Notes under the pieces: model-generated | Seen by the model: the letters and a program-made list of their open reading frames with translations, nothing else | Told to the model about the DNA's origin: nothing | Database searches by the model: none | Program-made: the position numbers and the translations under genes | Origin: Chlorobiota bacterium | GTDB lineage: Bacteria > Bacteroidota > Bacteroidia > Bacteroidales > JAADJA01 | Length of the DNA stretch: 62,440 nt | Reading direction: 5' to 3' | Assembly: GCA_013151015.1 (NCBI GenBank) | Contig: JAADJA010000195.1 | Coordinates: 1 to 62,440 of the forward strand | Part shown: one piece after another, positions 1 through 9,515 of the stretch | Position numbering within the stretch: the first letter of the stretch is position 1 | Layout of the letters: each line of letters starts with the position of its first letter

Positions 1-2
1 CC

Positions 3-3000
3 CTGAGGGAAATTAATTGTAGTGATGGACTCTATGGCTGGACTTCATTCCCATCAACTCCTGATTTGACAAATATTGACCCGCAAAATCCTCAAAATCA
101 GTTTTGGTATTCATTCAATGTGGGTGATTACAATGGTGATGGATTATCTGATATAATTCAACTTCATTATCTTGGTAACGATGTTCAACAAGTTGAATAC
201 GATATTTATTACAACAACGGAAGTGGTTTCCAGCATAAGGGTGGCAGTTTTGATAAAATAGGTGGCCTTAATGCAATGGGTGGGACATATTATAGAGTTG
301 GGCAATATAACAATATTGATTTTAATGGAGATGGCAAAGCTGACATATATTTCCCTCAGGGAGTTAATAAAGATAAAATATATTATGCAGATATTGACAA
401 TGAAAACAGTGTTATGGTAAATATCGCCAATGGCTTCAACAGCAAAACCAGTTTTGAATATGAACCGCTTACAAACACAAATATCTACACGAAATACAAC
501 GATGCATTTTCAACCTCAAACGGTAAATTGTACGACATACAGGCTCCACTATATGTTGTAAGTGAAGTGAATGGGGACAATGGTATTGGCAACCTGTTTT
601 CGGCCACATACAAATATGAGGGTGCAAGAGTTCATAGATTGGGAAAAGGTTTTCTCGGTTTTGCCTCGGTTATAAAAAACAATGAAATATTTGGCTATGA
701 TGATGTTACCCATCTGGAAACCATAAGCAATTTTGCAATACAGGAGCCCTTACTTTATGACAACCCGCATTATAATATGATCCCGGCATCAACAATAAGC
801 CGGATAAAAACTTATGTTGGGGGCGATTATATATATGAGCCGCTATCTGAAAGTAGTTTTTCATATTCTTACAATGATGAATATGAAAGTTCTGATTTGG
901 TTTTTATGCCATATTTGGAACAATCCATTGCAATTGACAATCAAAAAAACGATCTTACTATTACAACTGACTATATTGTTGATGACAAAGGAAATATTAC
1001 ATCGGAATCAATCGATTTTGATGGAGAAGGGACAAAGACAACTACTGCAACTTATACTTCAAATGGCTCATGGTGCAACTATTTGCCCGATTTTGTTACC
1101 GTAACCCAAATAAATGGACAGAAAGACCCATTTGTAAATTCCACCGATTTTGTTTACGGGCCGGAAGGCCTGTTGGTGCAAAAAATATCTTTTGCCAACC
1201 TACAAGACAAACTCTCTGAGTTTTATACCTACGATGGTTTTGGAAATGTATCTTCGATAACCAATAAACCTCTCCCAAGTTCTGTTCCTCGTTCTATCTA
1301 CTTTGAATACGACAGCAAAGGTAGATTTGTGATTAAAAAAACAAATATTTTGAATCACGAATCCTTTTTCACCTATTGCCACAAAACAGGTAATATATTG
1401 GTGACAACAGATGCCAGTGGCTTAGTGACAAAGCATTTTTATGATGCTTTTGGAAGAAATACAAGTACTGTTTTTCCCGATGGCAACAAATCAGACTTCT
1501 CCATTCATTGGGATGCAAACAATCCAAATGGGAACATATTATATTATACACAATCGGTGGCAGACGGATTACCGGAGGCAAAAACATTTTACGATCTTAT
1601 AGGTCGTGAAAGGCTAACCACCATTGAAGATATGGCAGGTAATTCTGTGGAAACCGAAACGGAATACAATAGTAACGGACAGGTTGATAATATATCGGAA
1701 TCCTATTTCTCGAATAGCGATCCCACCCAATGGACCTATTACCATTATTTCGCCAATGGCAGCTTAGATAAGGTTGATTTTCCGAACACCAATTTCATTG
1801 AATATACCTATAGCGGTCTTTCGACTTCTGTTTACAATTCAGGAACCAATATTACTACCTCCAAAACAGTAAATGCTTTTGGGTTAACGGAAACGGCAAC
1901 TGACCCCGGCGGCACAATTATGTACGATTATTACAGTTCGGGCCAGCCCGAAAAGATCACAGCTCCCGATGGTAGTGAATTCTCAATGGTTTATGATAAT
2001 TATGGAAGACAGGCCGGGCTTACCGACCCGGATGCAGGGACAACAACATACTCGTACAATGATTATGGTGAACTTGTACAACAAGAAGATGCCAAGGCTA
2101 ATATTTTTTATATGGATTATGATGATTTTGGGCGATTGGAAGTGAAATGGGACAATGGGGGTACCCAGGTTTTCTATTCATATGTCGATAATGGAAATGG
2201 CCTTGGGCAGATTGGTTCAATCAGTAACAATCACGGAATTGAATATAATTACGGATACGATGAGTTTAACAGGGTGAAAACGAAAACAGAGATTGTTGAC
2301 GGTTTAGGCTATGAAACAAAATTCACTTACGACAATTATGGGAATACGGAAACAGTGACCTATCCTTCCGGTTTTTCAATACAGAACACATATAACAAGG
2401 GATATCTATCGGAAGTTTACAGGGAAGATAATCATACCCTCCTATACAGTAACCCTGAATACAATGTACGGGGTCAGCTTACTGCTTATGATTTGGGAAA
2501 CAACCTGCACACACATAAAGGTTTTGAAGATGATACAGGATTACCAAATGCAATTACAACAACGAATGTCCAAAATCTCACTTACGGGTTTGATGCCTCG
2601 ACAGGAAACCTCAATTGGCGAAAAGACAATATCTTTACCTTGCAGGAAACATTTACTTATACCGATGCGTTAAAAAACAGACTCACAAGTTGGCAGGTGG
2701 GCACGCAAACAAACACAGCTGCTTACATGCTTAACGGGAACATCGACAGTAAATCCGATATGGGTGCATATCATTATGAATACAATGTAGTGGGTGGAAG
2801 CGGTGGCCCACATTCGGTTACAAAAATTAGCGATCCGGTCAACCTTCCTGCCGAAGCAGACCAGTTGATCCATTACAACGTGTTCAACAAAGTGGATCAT
2901 ATAGAGCACCAAAACCTCGGTGATGATTACTACATTAGCTATGGCCCCGGGCAGGCAAGGAAAAAGACCGTATTGAAACACAATGGCACAACCCTAAAAA

Positions 3001-4361
3001 CCAAATACTACATTGGTGTTTATGAAAAGGAAATTGATGAATCGGGCAACATAACCGAGACCCATTACATCCCCGGCGGTGATGGCCTGCTGGCTTTATA
3101 CATAATTAAAAACGGCAACGGCCAAATGTATTACGCCCACAAAGACCACCTCGGCTCACTTTATGCCTTAACGGATGAAAACGGCAACATAGCCTCCTAC
3201 AACGGACAGGAACAACGCTTCAGTTTCGATCCCTGGGGGCGGAGACGAAACCCCACCGACTGGACGTTCAATAATGTGCCCAACCCCGGAAACTACCTCA
3301 CCGACCGCGGCTTTACCGGCCACGAGCATTTGGATTTGTTCGGCCTCGTGAACATGAACGGCCGCATGTACGACCCCTTGCTTGGCCGTATGTTAAGCCC
3401 GGATAACTATGTACAATCGCCCACCAACAGCCAGAATTTTAATAGGTACAGCTATGTGATGAACAATCCATTGGTTTATACAGATCCGAGCGGGGAGTTA
3501 ATCCCAATTTGGATTATACCAAATATTTCTATAAACTCAAATGGCAATGTAACATTTAGCATTACAATTGGTGTTGGAATGCCAGGGATTGCATTTGCAG
3601 GAGTTACACTTGGTGGCTCAACGGATGGTTCATATTTTGCATCATTAGGTGGCAATTTGGGTCTTTTAAATGCTTCTATAGGATGGAACTCAACTGTTGG
3701 ATGGAACGGAAGCCTGGGTTTAGGCATACCAAAAACAGGAATGCCTATTGGCAGTAGTAATTTTGCTGTTAGTTCTAATATTGCAAACATAGGTATTAGC
3801 TACAGTCAGTATGGTGGTTTAAATGCAAATGCATTGGGGTTTAATTATTCCTTTGACAATAGTAATGTTACTTTCAATCCTAGTGTAGGGATCAGCTATA
3901 TACACAATGCTGGTTTTATGGGGAAAAAGCATTATATTTATAAAAATTATCCTGAAGCAATGAATAAAACACCTTTAAAGAATACACGAATACGAACAAA
4001 GAAAAACCTTAAGAATAATGATAAAAAAGCATACGGGGTTACCATAGGATATGAATTCGAAAACACAACAACAGGGAGGACTTATGTTAAAGTTACGATG
4101 ACACTTGACAGAACAATGGTTATGAACGAATACTTAGGAAAAAGTCTGGAATTTGCAAACACTATCTATCATGAAGGCACACATGCTAACGATTATGTTA
4201 GTGGTTTTGCAGAAAATATATATTCAAGGATGTCTCAATCAAGGGCATATTCATATTTAGAAGTTAGGGCGTATGAAACTCAGTTAAAATATGCATCTTT
4301 TACGGGTAATGATAATATTATTTATATGAATAACCTAAATAACTTTTTATTTGGCAATTAG
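3..4361 (+). CDS. RHS/YD-repeat protein with C-terminal HExxH metallopeptidase tip (5' end outside window)
   Basis: The frame is open to the window edge, so the gene starts upstream; the TTG at 66 is not a convincing start. Order seen: two FG-GAP/VCBS-like calcium motifs (DYNGDGLSD near nt 120, DFNGDGKAD near nt 320), a long run of YD repeats (about nt 1200-3000), then the RHS core with YYAHKDHLGS (about nt 3130), GRMYDPLLGRMLSPD (about nt 3360) and NNPLVYTDPSGE (about nt 3470). In polymorphic RHS toxins the core is followed by a variable toxin. Here the tip is about 285 residues: a glycine/asparagine-rich stretch, then HEGTH (nt 4170-4184), a textbook HExxH zinc-peptidase motif, with a downstream EVRAYE that could hold the third ligand. 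The RHS shell assignment is firm; the peptidase activity is inferred from the motif. No T9SS domain is seen at the C terminus. Confidence 0.9.
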   Translation: MREINCSDGLYGWTSFPSTPDLTNIDPQNPQNQFWYSFNVGDYNGDGLSDIIQLHYLGNDVQQVEYDIYYNNGSGFQHKGGSFDKIGGLNAMGGTYYRVGQYNNIDFNGDGKADIYFPQGVNKDKIYYADIDNENSVMVNIANGFNSKTSFEYEPLTNTNIYTKYNDAFSTSNGKLYDIQAPLYVVSEVNGDNGIGNLFSATYKYEGARVHRLGKGFLGFASVIKNNEIFGYDDVTHLETISNFAIQEPLLYDNPHYNMIPASTISRIKTYVGGDYIYEPLSESSFSYSYNDEYESSDLVFMPYLEQSIAIDNQKNDLTITTDYIVDDKGNITSESIDFDGEGTKTTTATYTSNGSWCNYLPDFVTVTQINGQKDPFVNSTDFVYGPEGLLVQKISFANLQDKLSEFYTYDGFGNVSSITNKPLPSSVPRSIYFEYDSKGRFVIKKTNILNHESFFTYCHKTGNILVTTDASGLVTKHFYDAFGRNTSTVFPDGNKSDFSIHWDANNPNGNILYYTQSVADGLPEAKTFYDLIGRERLTTIEDMAGNSVETETEYNSNGQVDNISESYFSNSDPTQWTYYHYFANGSLDKVDFPNTNFIEYTYSGLSTSVYNSGTNITTSKTVNAFGLTETATDPGGTIMYDYYSSGQPEKITAPDGSEFSMVYDNYGRQAGLTDPDAGTTTYSYNDYGELVQQEDAKANIFYMDYDDFGRLEVKWDNGGTQVFYSYVDNGNGLGQIGSISNNHGIEYNYGYDEFNRVKTKTEIVDGLGYETKFTYDNYGNTETVTYPSGFSIQNTYNKGYLSEVYREDNHTLLYSNPEYNVRGQLTAYDLGNNLHTHKGFEDDTGLPNAITTTNVQNLTYGFDASTGNLNWRKDNIFTLQETFTYTDALKNRLTSWQVGTQTNTAAYMLNGNIDSKSDMGAYHYEYNVVGGSGGPHSVTKISDPVNLPAEADQLIHYNVFNKVDHIEHQNLGDDYYISYGPGQARKKTVLKHNGTTLKTKYYIGVYEKEIDESGNITETHYIPGGDGLLALYIIKNGNGQMYYAHKDHLGSLYALTDENGNIASYNGQEQRFSFDPWGRRRNPTDWTFNNVPNPGNYLTDRGFTGHEHLDLFGLVNMNGRMYDPLLGRMLSPDNYVQSPTNSQNFNRYSYVMNNPLVYTDPSGELIPIWIIPNISINSNGNVTFSITIGVGMPGIAFAGVTLGGSTDGSYFASLGGNLGLLNASIGWNSTVGWNGSLGLGIPKTGMPIGSSNFAVSSNIANIGISYSQYGGLNANALGFNYSFDNSNVTFNPSVGISYIHNAGFMGKKHYIYKNYPEAMNKTPLKNTRIRTKKNLKNNDKKAYGVTIGYEFENTTTGRTYVKVTMTLDRTMVMNEYLGKSLEFANTIYHEGTHANDYVSGFAENIYSRMSQSRAYSYLEVRAYETQLKYASFTGNDNIIYMNNLNNFLFGN

Positions 4362-4365
4362 CAAT

Positions 4366-5037
4366 ATGATGAAAAATATTATAAGATATAACATCATTGT
4401 ATTATTAAGTTTAATACAACTCAATACGTTTTGTCAAGTTCAATTTGAAATTTTAACAAGAAACATCTTACTTAAAAAATTTGCAAAAATTGTTGTTTTA
4501 GATGTTAAGATTACATTTAATGAAACAAATAATTCCGATACTATTATTTTATTTCATAATGAAGCAGATAGAATGCATTATAGTTCAAAAGTTGAAGATA
4601 ATTTTTTTCAACTTTATACTGATACAATCTCACCACGATGGTGGTCTATTAGTTATGTACATACATATCCTGAGATTGAAAAAAAACAAATCAATTGTTT
4701 ACCTCAAACAAAAAAGATTTTAGTTGTAAGCGACACCCCTGTTATTTGTCGTCTTAAATTTAATACCGAAATGTTACACAGGCGGTTAGGTGGTCCTAAT
4801 TACAAGAATGGTTTTGACTGCTACCTTTCATATGGGTCCAACAATTATCAAGATTATTTAAAATCCATAAATAAAACCAAAAGAAACAATATTGTTTATT
4901 ACGCTGGAAATTTAATTTTTAGCAAAAATACGGTGAATATTAAGTTGGCGTATGAGAGAAAATCGTTTTTTCAATTTTGGTTAAGAGATAAAATATTGCC
5001 CCCATATTTTAAAAAAGATAAACCTAATCCAAGATGA
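4366..5037 (+). CDS. Exported protein of unknown function; candidate immunity partner of the RHS tip
   Basis: About 223 residues, starting at ATG 4366 (or 4369), 4 bp after the RHS stop; an in-frame TTG at 4351 would overlap the RHS gene and is less likely. The first ~24 residues form a signal peptide (KNIIRYN, hydrophobic core IIVLLSLI, then FCQ), so the mature protein should be periplasmic or surface exposed. No family recognised. It is AT-rich, with lysine, asparagine and isoleucine abundant, like the RHS tip and unlike the GC-richer RHS core, which suggests the two travel together. In polymorphic toxin loci the gene directly after the toxin tip is usually its immunity protein; that role is inferred from position only. 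Confidence 0.75.
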   Translation: MMKNIIRYNIIVLLSLIQLNTFCQVQFEILTRNILLKKFAKIVVLDVKITFNETNNSDTIILFHNEADRMHYSSKVEDNFFQLYTDTISPRWWSISYVHTYPEIEKKQINCLPQTKKILVVSDTPVICRLKFNTEMLHRRLGGPNYKNGFDCYLSYGSNNYQDYLKSINKTKRNNIVYYAGNLIFSKNTVNIKLAYERKSFFQFWLRDKILPPYFKKDKPNPR

Positions 5038-5169
5038 ATTCAACTGAAGCAAGTGTGGTAAACCCCGCTGTTCGGGATTTGCGATCCCGAACCAAATAAA
5101 CAAAGGGTTCCTGCCTGCAGCAGGCATGTACAATCCGAAATTTATAATAAACAAATTAAAAACACAATC

Positions 5170-5223
5170 ATGAAAAACCTCTTAACCCCCAACTGGTGCA
5201 AGTCTGAAGTAAAACTACTCTAG
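5170..5223 (+). pseudogene. Decayed 5' copy of the downstream T9SS cargo gene
   Basis: ATG AAA AAC CTC at 5170 repeats the start of the gene at 5337, then goes out of frame and stops after 17 codons. The upstream bases also match: a TTCCTGCCTGCAGCAGGC...GTACAATCC segment near 5108-5136 corresponds to TTCTTGCCTGTGGCAGAC...GTACAATCC near 5266-5294. This indicates an old tandem duplication of the leader and start of the 5337 gene. The 5038-5336 interval also contains a GTTCGGGAT/ATCCCGAAC hairpin (5070-5092) and a short CTTGAAGTTT/AACTTC palindrome near 5227-5245. Confidence 0.5.
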
Positions 5224-5336
5224 CCCCTTGAAGTTTGCAACTTCATGGGTGTACAAATACTGGGATTCTTGCCTGTGGCAGACGGGTACAATCCAATAAT
5301 TACAAACATGGAAAACTAATAAGATAAAACGAAAAA

Positions 5337-5780
5337 ATGAAAAACCTCATCACAACAACCACAGCCCTGATTTTCACCCTTGCACTTTTTGCACAAGATC
5401 AGGCAATAGAGTTTACTTATGATGCCACGGGCAACCGTACCGAACGGCATATTATTGAACTTAAAAAAGACAACCCTGATAATAAGTCCACCGGCAAAAG
5501 CACCGAAGCCGGGGAAGCCTTTGCCGAAACCCTTGGCGAAAGTGAAATAATTATTTTCCCCAACCCGGTGAAAGGGGAATTGAGCATTGAAATCACAAAC
5601 CAGCGGCAAGGGCAGTCCGCCACCCTTGAGGTATTTTCCCTTTCGGGCAAAAGCGTTGTCAAAAAAGAGAAGGTAAAAGACAAAACAAAAGTGGACATGT
5701 CAAAACTGCCGCCCGGCACCTACATTTTAAAAATAAGGCTTGGCAAGGAAACAAGTACGTGGAAGGTGGTGAAGGAGTAA
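5337..5780 (+). CDS. Small secreted protein: single YD motif plus T9SS type A sorting domain
   Basis: 147 residues. A signal peptide (KNLITTTTALIFTLALFAQ) is followed by one YD-repeat-like motif, EFTYDATGNRTERH, a charged linker, and a C-terminal T9SS type A domain with IIIFPNPVKGELSIEI, LEVFSLSGKSV and PPGTYILKI. The mature body before the sorting domain is only about 40 residues, so this is almost a bare sorting signal with one RHS-like strand. It lies downstream of the RHS gene in the same orientation. Association with RHS display or assembly at the surface is plausible but inferred. The sorting-domain call is firm. Confidence 0.85.
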   Translation: MKNLITTTTALIFTLALFAQDQAIEFTYDATGNRTERHIIELKKDNPDNKSTGKSTEAGEAFAETLGESEIIIFPNPVKGELSIEITNQRQGQSATLEVFSLSGKSVVKKEKVKDKTKVDMSKLPPGTYILKIRLGKETSTWKVVKE

Positions 5781-5959
5781 AACCATGATGGCTTAGGTTA
5801 CCGTTTCCATTGTCATCCTTTGCAGGTCTTGTTTTGGGATAAACGCCCTGAACCCAGGCATTGCTTTATCAGGTGGACGTACAGGTTGGTTTAACCCGGA
5901 ATATACAATAGGAAATTTATTACTAAATAATATGCTGGTAAAAGTTTCAAATTAAGGGC

Positions 5960-6982
5960 CTAAAGCACCTGAAAAGCAAATGTGGGATAACCTTTATCCC
6001 CAAAATCATTGTAAAAACGGGTGAACATCAGCTTAAAATAAACCCCGTTCCTGTTTTTGATAATGTAAGTCCAGTTGGGATGTTCTTCATTGGGGTTGAC
6101 TTTATAGTAATAGGAGCCGCCAATGGTCGGGTCTCCTTCGAGGTATTTCCATTCGTAACCAATTGCATCTTTGTTAACAGAGAATTCCTGCTTTTGCGCA
6201 TAATGCAAATCAATTTCCCCAAAGGGGACAAGGCTGTCAAGTACAACCTCGACTTTGCCATAATTTAAAAGCACACCATTTAATAGATAAGGATAAGGTT
6301 CGCCCTCATCGGTAAAGATTAGTGTGGTGTATTGTGTGAACAACAAATCCCAGGTATTGGATGGAGGCTCAACGGTCAATTGGCTTCCCAGGCCCTCAAA
6401 TGAAAAACCGGTGTAATTTAGTCCAGGTTTTTTTTCGATGATAAATTCCTGGTAATTTTCCCCGTTTAAGTCGGCATATTTCAAGGCATATTGCTTTTTG
6501 TCCACTTTCGTAAAAACAATTTTTTTCAATCCCCTTGGAACACCAAGGTGTGTCATCCCCAGATTAATTACGTAAACATTGTTTTTGTAAACCGTGTCAT
6601 TGCCCGTAAGCAAAAACCAATTACCGATGGCCGTGGAATCGGGGTTGCCGTCCGATTTGTCATATTTCCAATCCAGGCCGGTTGTGTCGGTAACGGATTC
6701 AAAATCGGTTTGACCTGTATTTGCCGCCAACATAAAAGCAGAGCTGTTGAGGGTAATGTGCCAGGAACTGTCCTTGCATTCAAACCCAAGGTCCCAGATA
6801 TTGCGGTCGTTACTTGCCACCGTTTCCCCTTTCCCCAAATCAAAATATGCCTGGAACTGGTAGTACTGGTTCAATTCCACCGTGGTCTCCTTTAAGGGAG
6901 ATACCGGTAGAGGGTCATCCTCTTTAAAACAGGAAGAAAGGGCAATGAGGGTCATAAATAAATAGATCGTATTTCTTGTCAT
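5960..6982 (-). CDS. HmuY-family haem-binding-type lipoprotein
   Basis: 340 residues from the ATG at 6982; the longer reading from 7024 adds 14 residues before a perfect lipoprotein signal (LFMTLIALSSC), so 6982 is chosen. Cys18 is the lipidation site, followed by an acidic KEDD stretch typical of surface-exported Bacteroidota lipoproteins. HmuY-like features: NQYYQFQAYFDLGKG, NIWDLGFE with a following N-S pair, a second WDLLFTQY segment, and a C-terminal YFKLMFTRFYND strand close to the family's end. HmuY proteins capture haem outside the cell and pass it to a TonB-dependent receptor. It is third in a minus-strand row behind such a receptor. Haem ligands cannot be identified by eye; another ligand is possible. 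Confidence 0.8.
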   Translation of the reverse strand: MTRNTIYLFMTLIALSSCFKEDDPLPVSPLKETTVELNQYYQFQAYFDLGKGETVASNDRNIWDLGFECKDSSWHITLNSSAFMLAANTGQTDFESVTDTTGLDWKYDKSDGNPDSTAIGNWFLLTGNDTVYKNNVYVINLGMTHLGVPRGLKKIVFTKVDKKQYALKYADLNGENYQEFIIEKKPGLNYTGFSFEGLGSQLTVEPPSNTWDLLFTQYTTLIFTDEGEPYPYLLNGVLLNYGKVEVVLDSLVPFGEIDLHYAQKQEFSVNKDAIGYEWKYLEGDPTIGGSYYYKVNPNEEHPNWTYIIKNRNGVYFKLMFTRFYNDFGDKGYPTFAFQVL

Positions 6983-7017
6983 AATTAATAGCTTTAATGA
7001 GAAACAAGGTTCATATT

Positions 7018-7165
7018 GTCGCACCTACAGCGCTTTGTTATTCGATGATTAAACTTTCTACCATAATTTCGCACCGCTGGTGCCGGGAAAAACACAAGAA
7101 CCAGAGGTTCGGAATTAATGGCAAAACAAATGCCAAACCATGCTCAAAGCACCGTAGGTGCGACA
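7018..7165. repeat. Composite palindromic intergenic repeat (GCACC-NNN-GGTGC type)
   Basis: The interval between the HmuY lipoprotein and the receptor gene (6983-7292) has outer arms GTCGCACCTAC...GCTTTG at 7018 and CAAAGCACCGTAGGTGCGAC near 7146-7165, inverted with 2-3 mismatches. Inside are more 5-bp-stem/3-nt-loop palindromes: GCACC-GCT-GGTGC and GAACC-AGA-GGTTC. No ORF or transposase is present. It resembles a REP/MITE-like element common between Bacteroidota genes. Confidence 0.55.
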
Positions 7166-7292
7166 TTACGGACAAACAGCTTATGTTCAAATTTATCCTA
7201 ATTTTCATTGTAGGTTTATAAAATGTTTTTAGCGGGGTTTTGTGTCTTTCTGCTTTGAAGTGTTTTTATCATTTCTTTCTGAATGCATACAA

Positions 7293-9515
7293 TTAATACT
7301 TCCGAAACGAATATGAAATCTTGACAAAATAACTCCTTCCCCATCCTATCAATGAACTGTTCCCACCGGAATGTGCCCCTCCACCTGTACCCACGGACGG
7401 GATACTTTTATTGTCAAACAGGTTTTTCACCCCAATGGAAGTTTGCAATTTCCTGTTGAAAAAATTCTTGACGACCGAAATATCCATGGTGTGATAATCC
7501 CGGACATAACCTTCGACCAAGCTGCCGTTTCCATCCACGAAATACTGCGGCATTTTCCCGGTATATTTATAGAAAACGGAAATATCCACATTGTACTTTA
7601 TCAAACTGTAGGTCACACTTCCATTTACATCGGTGCTAAAGAAAAAGTTTTTCGTGTCAACGGGTTCCAGTATCTCAATAACATTCTTCCTCCCCGTTTC
7701 TGCCAGGCCTGCCTTCAATTTCAACCAGGGATAAACCTGGTAATTTGCACTTAGTTGAAACCCTTTGGAAACGTAATTGTCAATATTGATATACGTATAT
7801 AAACTATTGTCAACCTGCGCCAGGGTAATGATGTTGTTTATTTTGTTGTAGAAAAAGTCAATATCGGCCCCAAGCACCCTGCTGTTTTTTTCTTTGTTAA
7901 AACCAAATGACAGGTTTACATTATGGGAATCTTCGGCCTTCAAATTTTCATTCCCCTTGATATTGTGGTTGATGTCAACAAAAAACAGATACAGTTCCTT
8001 GAGCGACGGAGCCCGGAACCCCCGTGAATAGGAAGCCCTGAAATGTGTGAATTCAAAGGGGGTCCATTTTAGGTTAAGCGAATAGACCAAAGGGGCTTTG
8101 TAATTTGTATTGTAAATCGCCCTGATGCCCGGCTGTATTGTCAATGAGGGAAACGGCCCGTATTTCAAACTAAGGAATGTGGCATAGTCCCCGATTTTTT
8201 GTTCGCCCCCTGTAATCCTTTTTCCCGATCCATCTTCGATACTTATGTCGAGCCCAAACTGATAATTCAGTTTGCTTTCGTCCGTGCTCTTGCTCATAAC
8301 GGCCCTTGTGGTGATGGTGGAAAACCTGGTCGTATCATTATCGCCATCATTGTCAGTAAGGTTTTCATCAAGTGTGGCCAAATTCTTCCAATAGGTGTTT
8401 TTGATCCGGTCATACATTGAATACGCCCCTACAACTTCAAAGTAACGGTGTTTCCCAATTCGGTTCTTGTATTCCAGTTTATTGGTGAACCTATTGGTGT
8501 AAAAATAGTTGTCGAGGGCAAAATGCGGTTCGATCACCTCCCCTTTGTCCCAAAGTTTTTCGTTGAAATATTGTGACGAAAACTTGATTTTGTATTGGGA
8601 GCGGTCGTAGATATAATATCCATCGAGGTTCATCTGCCGCTTTGGTTTCCATTGAAGTGCCCTTGTGCTATCGGATTCTGAATATCCATTGAAGAAATTC
8701 CTTCCTGCAGATAAAGAGAATATATTGTTCCCCTTCTTAAATGAAGCCGAACCGAATAAGTTGGTCACGCCCACCGATTCAAAGTAGGTTTCGGCATCGG
8801 CCTGAAACCGGGAATTCTTGTTTTCTTTCGTGATGATATTAACGACCCCGGCAAGTGCATTGCTCCCATACACGACCGACATGGGCCCTTCGATGATTTC
8901 GATATGATCCACATTGGTCAGGTTCATTTGTGCCAGGTCGATATTGCCGTTCATGCGGCCAATCACCGGAACGCCATCTATCAGGAACTTCACATGCTCA
9001 CCACTCAGCCCGCGGATGCTCATACTGGAGCCCAAAGCCCCGTCCTGTGAAACCCTAATCCCCAAATCATCCTGAAAGAGTTCCGAAAGGTTGTTTGCCC
9101 CTTTTTGTTCGATCTGTTTTGCACCGATTACTTTTACTTTATAAATTGACTTATCAGCTTTTAAAGGGGTATATTGTGCAGTTACGACCACCTCATCAAT
9201 ATTCAGGATCGTTGGTTTCAGGTACAAAACACCGGCATCGTTTGCAGAAACCGTGTCATATAATGTTTCATATCCTACATACGAAATGGCGACAACGCAT
9301 TTTTCGGTGCACGAATTTTGCACCTGCCCAGATTCATTGGTCAGGTCGTGCGATTGCTCCCCGGTCATTACCGACTCAAAACAGACATGTGCAAAGGCAA
9401 TGGGTTCACCTGTCTTTTGGTCAAGCACGTGAAGCATAGCTTGCTGGCCAATCACAAATGTATTGGCCAGCATGGCTATCGCAACAATGAGAAATTTATT
9501 TCGAGGGACAAACAT
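7293..9515 (-). CDS. TonB-dependent outer-membrane receptor (haem/iron type)
   Basis: 740 residues from ATG 9515; an in-frame GTG three bases earlier (9518) is less likely. The stop of the upstream gene and this ATG share one base (TGATG), implying translational coupling. A signal peptide ends near VIGQQ. A carboxypeptidase-regulatory-like domain (residues ~25-110, MLHVLDQKTGEPIAFAHV) precedes the TonB-box-like IDEVVVTAQ, then the plug (IRGLSGEHVKFLIDGVPV, IEIIEGPMSVVYGSNALAGV) and a 22-strand barrel ending in YSFRKY. Flanked by two HmuY-like genes, its likely cargo is haem or a related iron ligand, as in the HmuR-HmuY pair. The class is certain; the substrate is inferred. Confidence 0.9.
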   Translation of the reverse strand: MFVPRNKFLIVAIAMLANTFVIGQQAMLHVLDQKTGEPIAFAHVCFESVMTGEQSHDLTNESGQVQNSCTEKCVVAISYVGYETLYDTVSANDAGVLYLKPTILNIDEVVVTAQYTPLKADKSIYKVKVIGAKQIEQKGANNLSELFQDDLGIRVSQDGALGSSMSIRGLSGEHVKFLIDGVPVIGRMNGNIDLAQMNLTNVDHIEIIEGPMSVVYGSNALAGVVNIITKENKNSRFQADAETYFESVGVTNLFGSASFKKGNNIFSLSAGRNFFNGYSESDSTRALQWKPKRQMNLDGYYIYDRSQYKIKFSSQYFNEKLWDKGEVIEPHFALDNYFYTNRFTNKLEYKNRIGKHRYFEVVGAYSMYDRIKNTYWKNLATLDENLTDNDGDNDTTRFSTITTRAVMSKSTDESKLNYQFGLDISIEDGSGKRITGGEQKIGDYATFLSLKYGPFPSLTIQPGIRAIYNTNYKAPLVYSLNLKWTPFEFTHFRASYSRGFRAPSLKELYLFFVDINHNIKGNENLKAEDSHNVNLSFGFNKEKNSRVLGADIDFFYNKINNIITLAQVDNSLYTYINIDNYVSKGFQLSANYQVYPWLKLKAGLAETGRKNVIEILEPVDTKNFFFSTDVNGSVTYSLIKYNVDISVFYKYTGKMPQYFVDGNGSLVEGYVRDYHTMDISVVKNFFNRKLQTSIGVKNLFDNKSIPSVGTGGGAHSGGNSSLIGWGRSYFVKISYSFRKY

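Noticed and set aside
7018-7165. Insertion sequence between the receptor and HmuY lipoprotein genes
   Set aside because: There are inverted arms but no transposase frame; described as a non-coding repeat instead.
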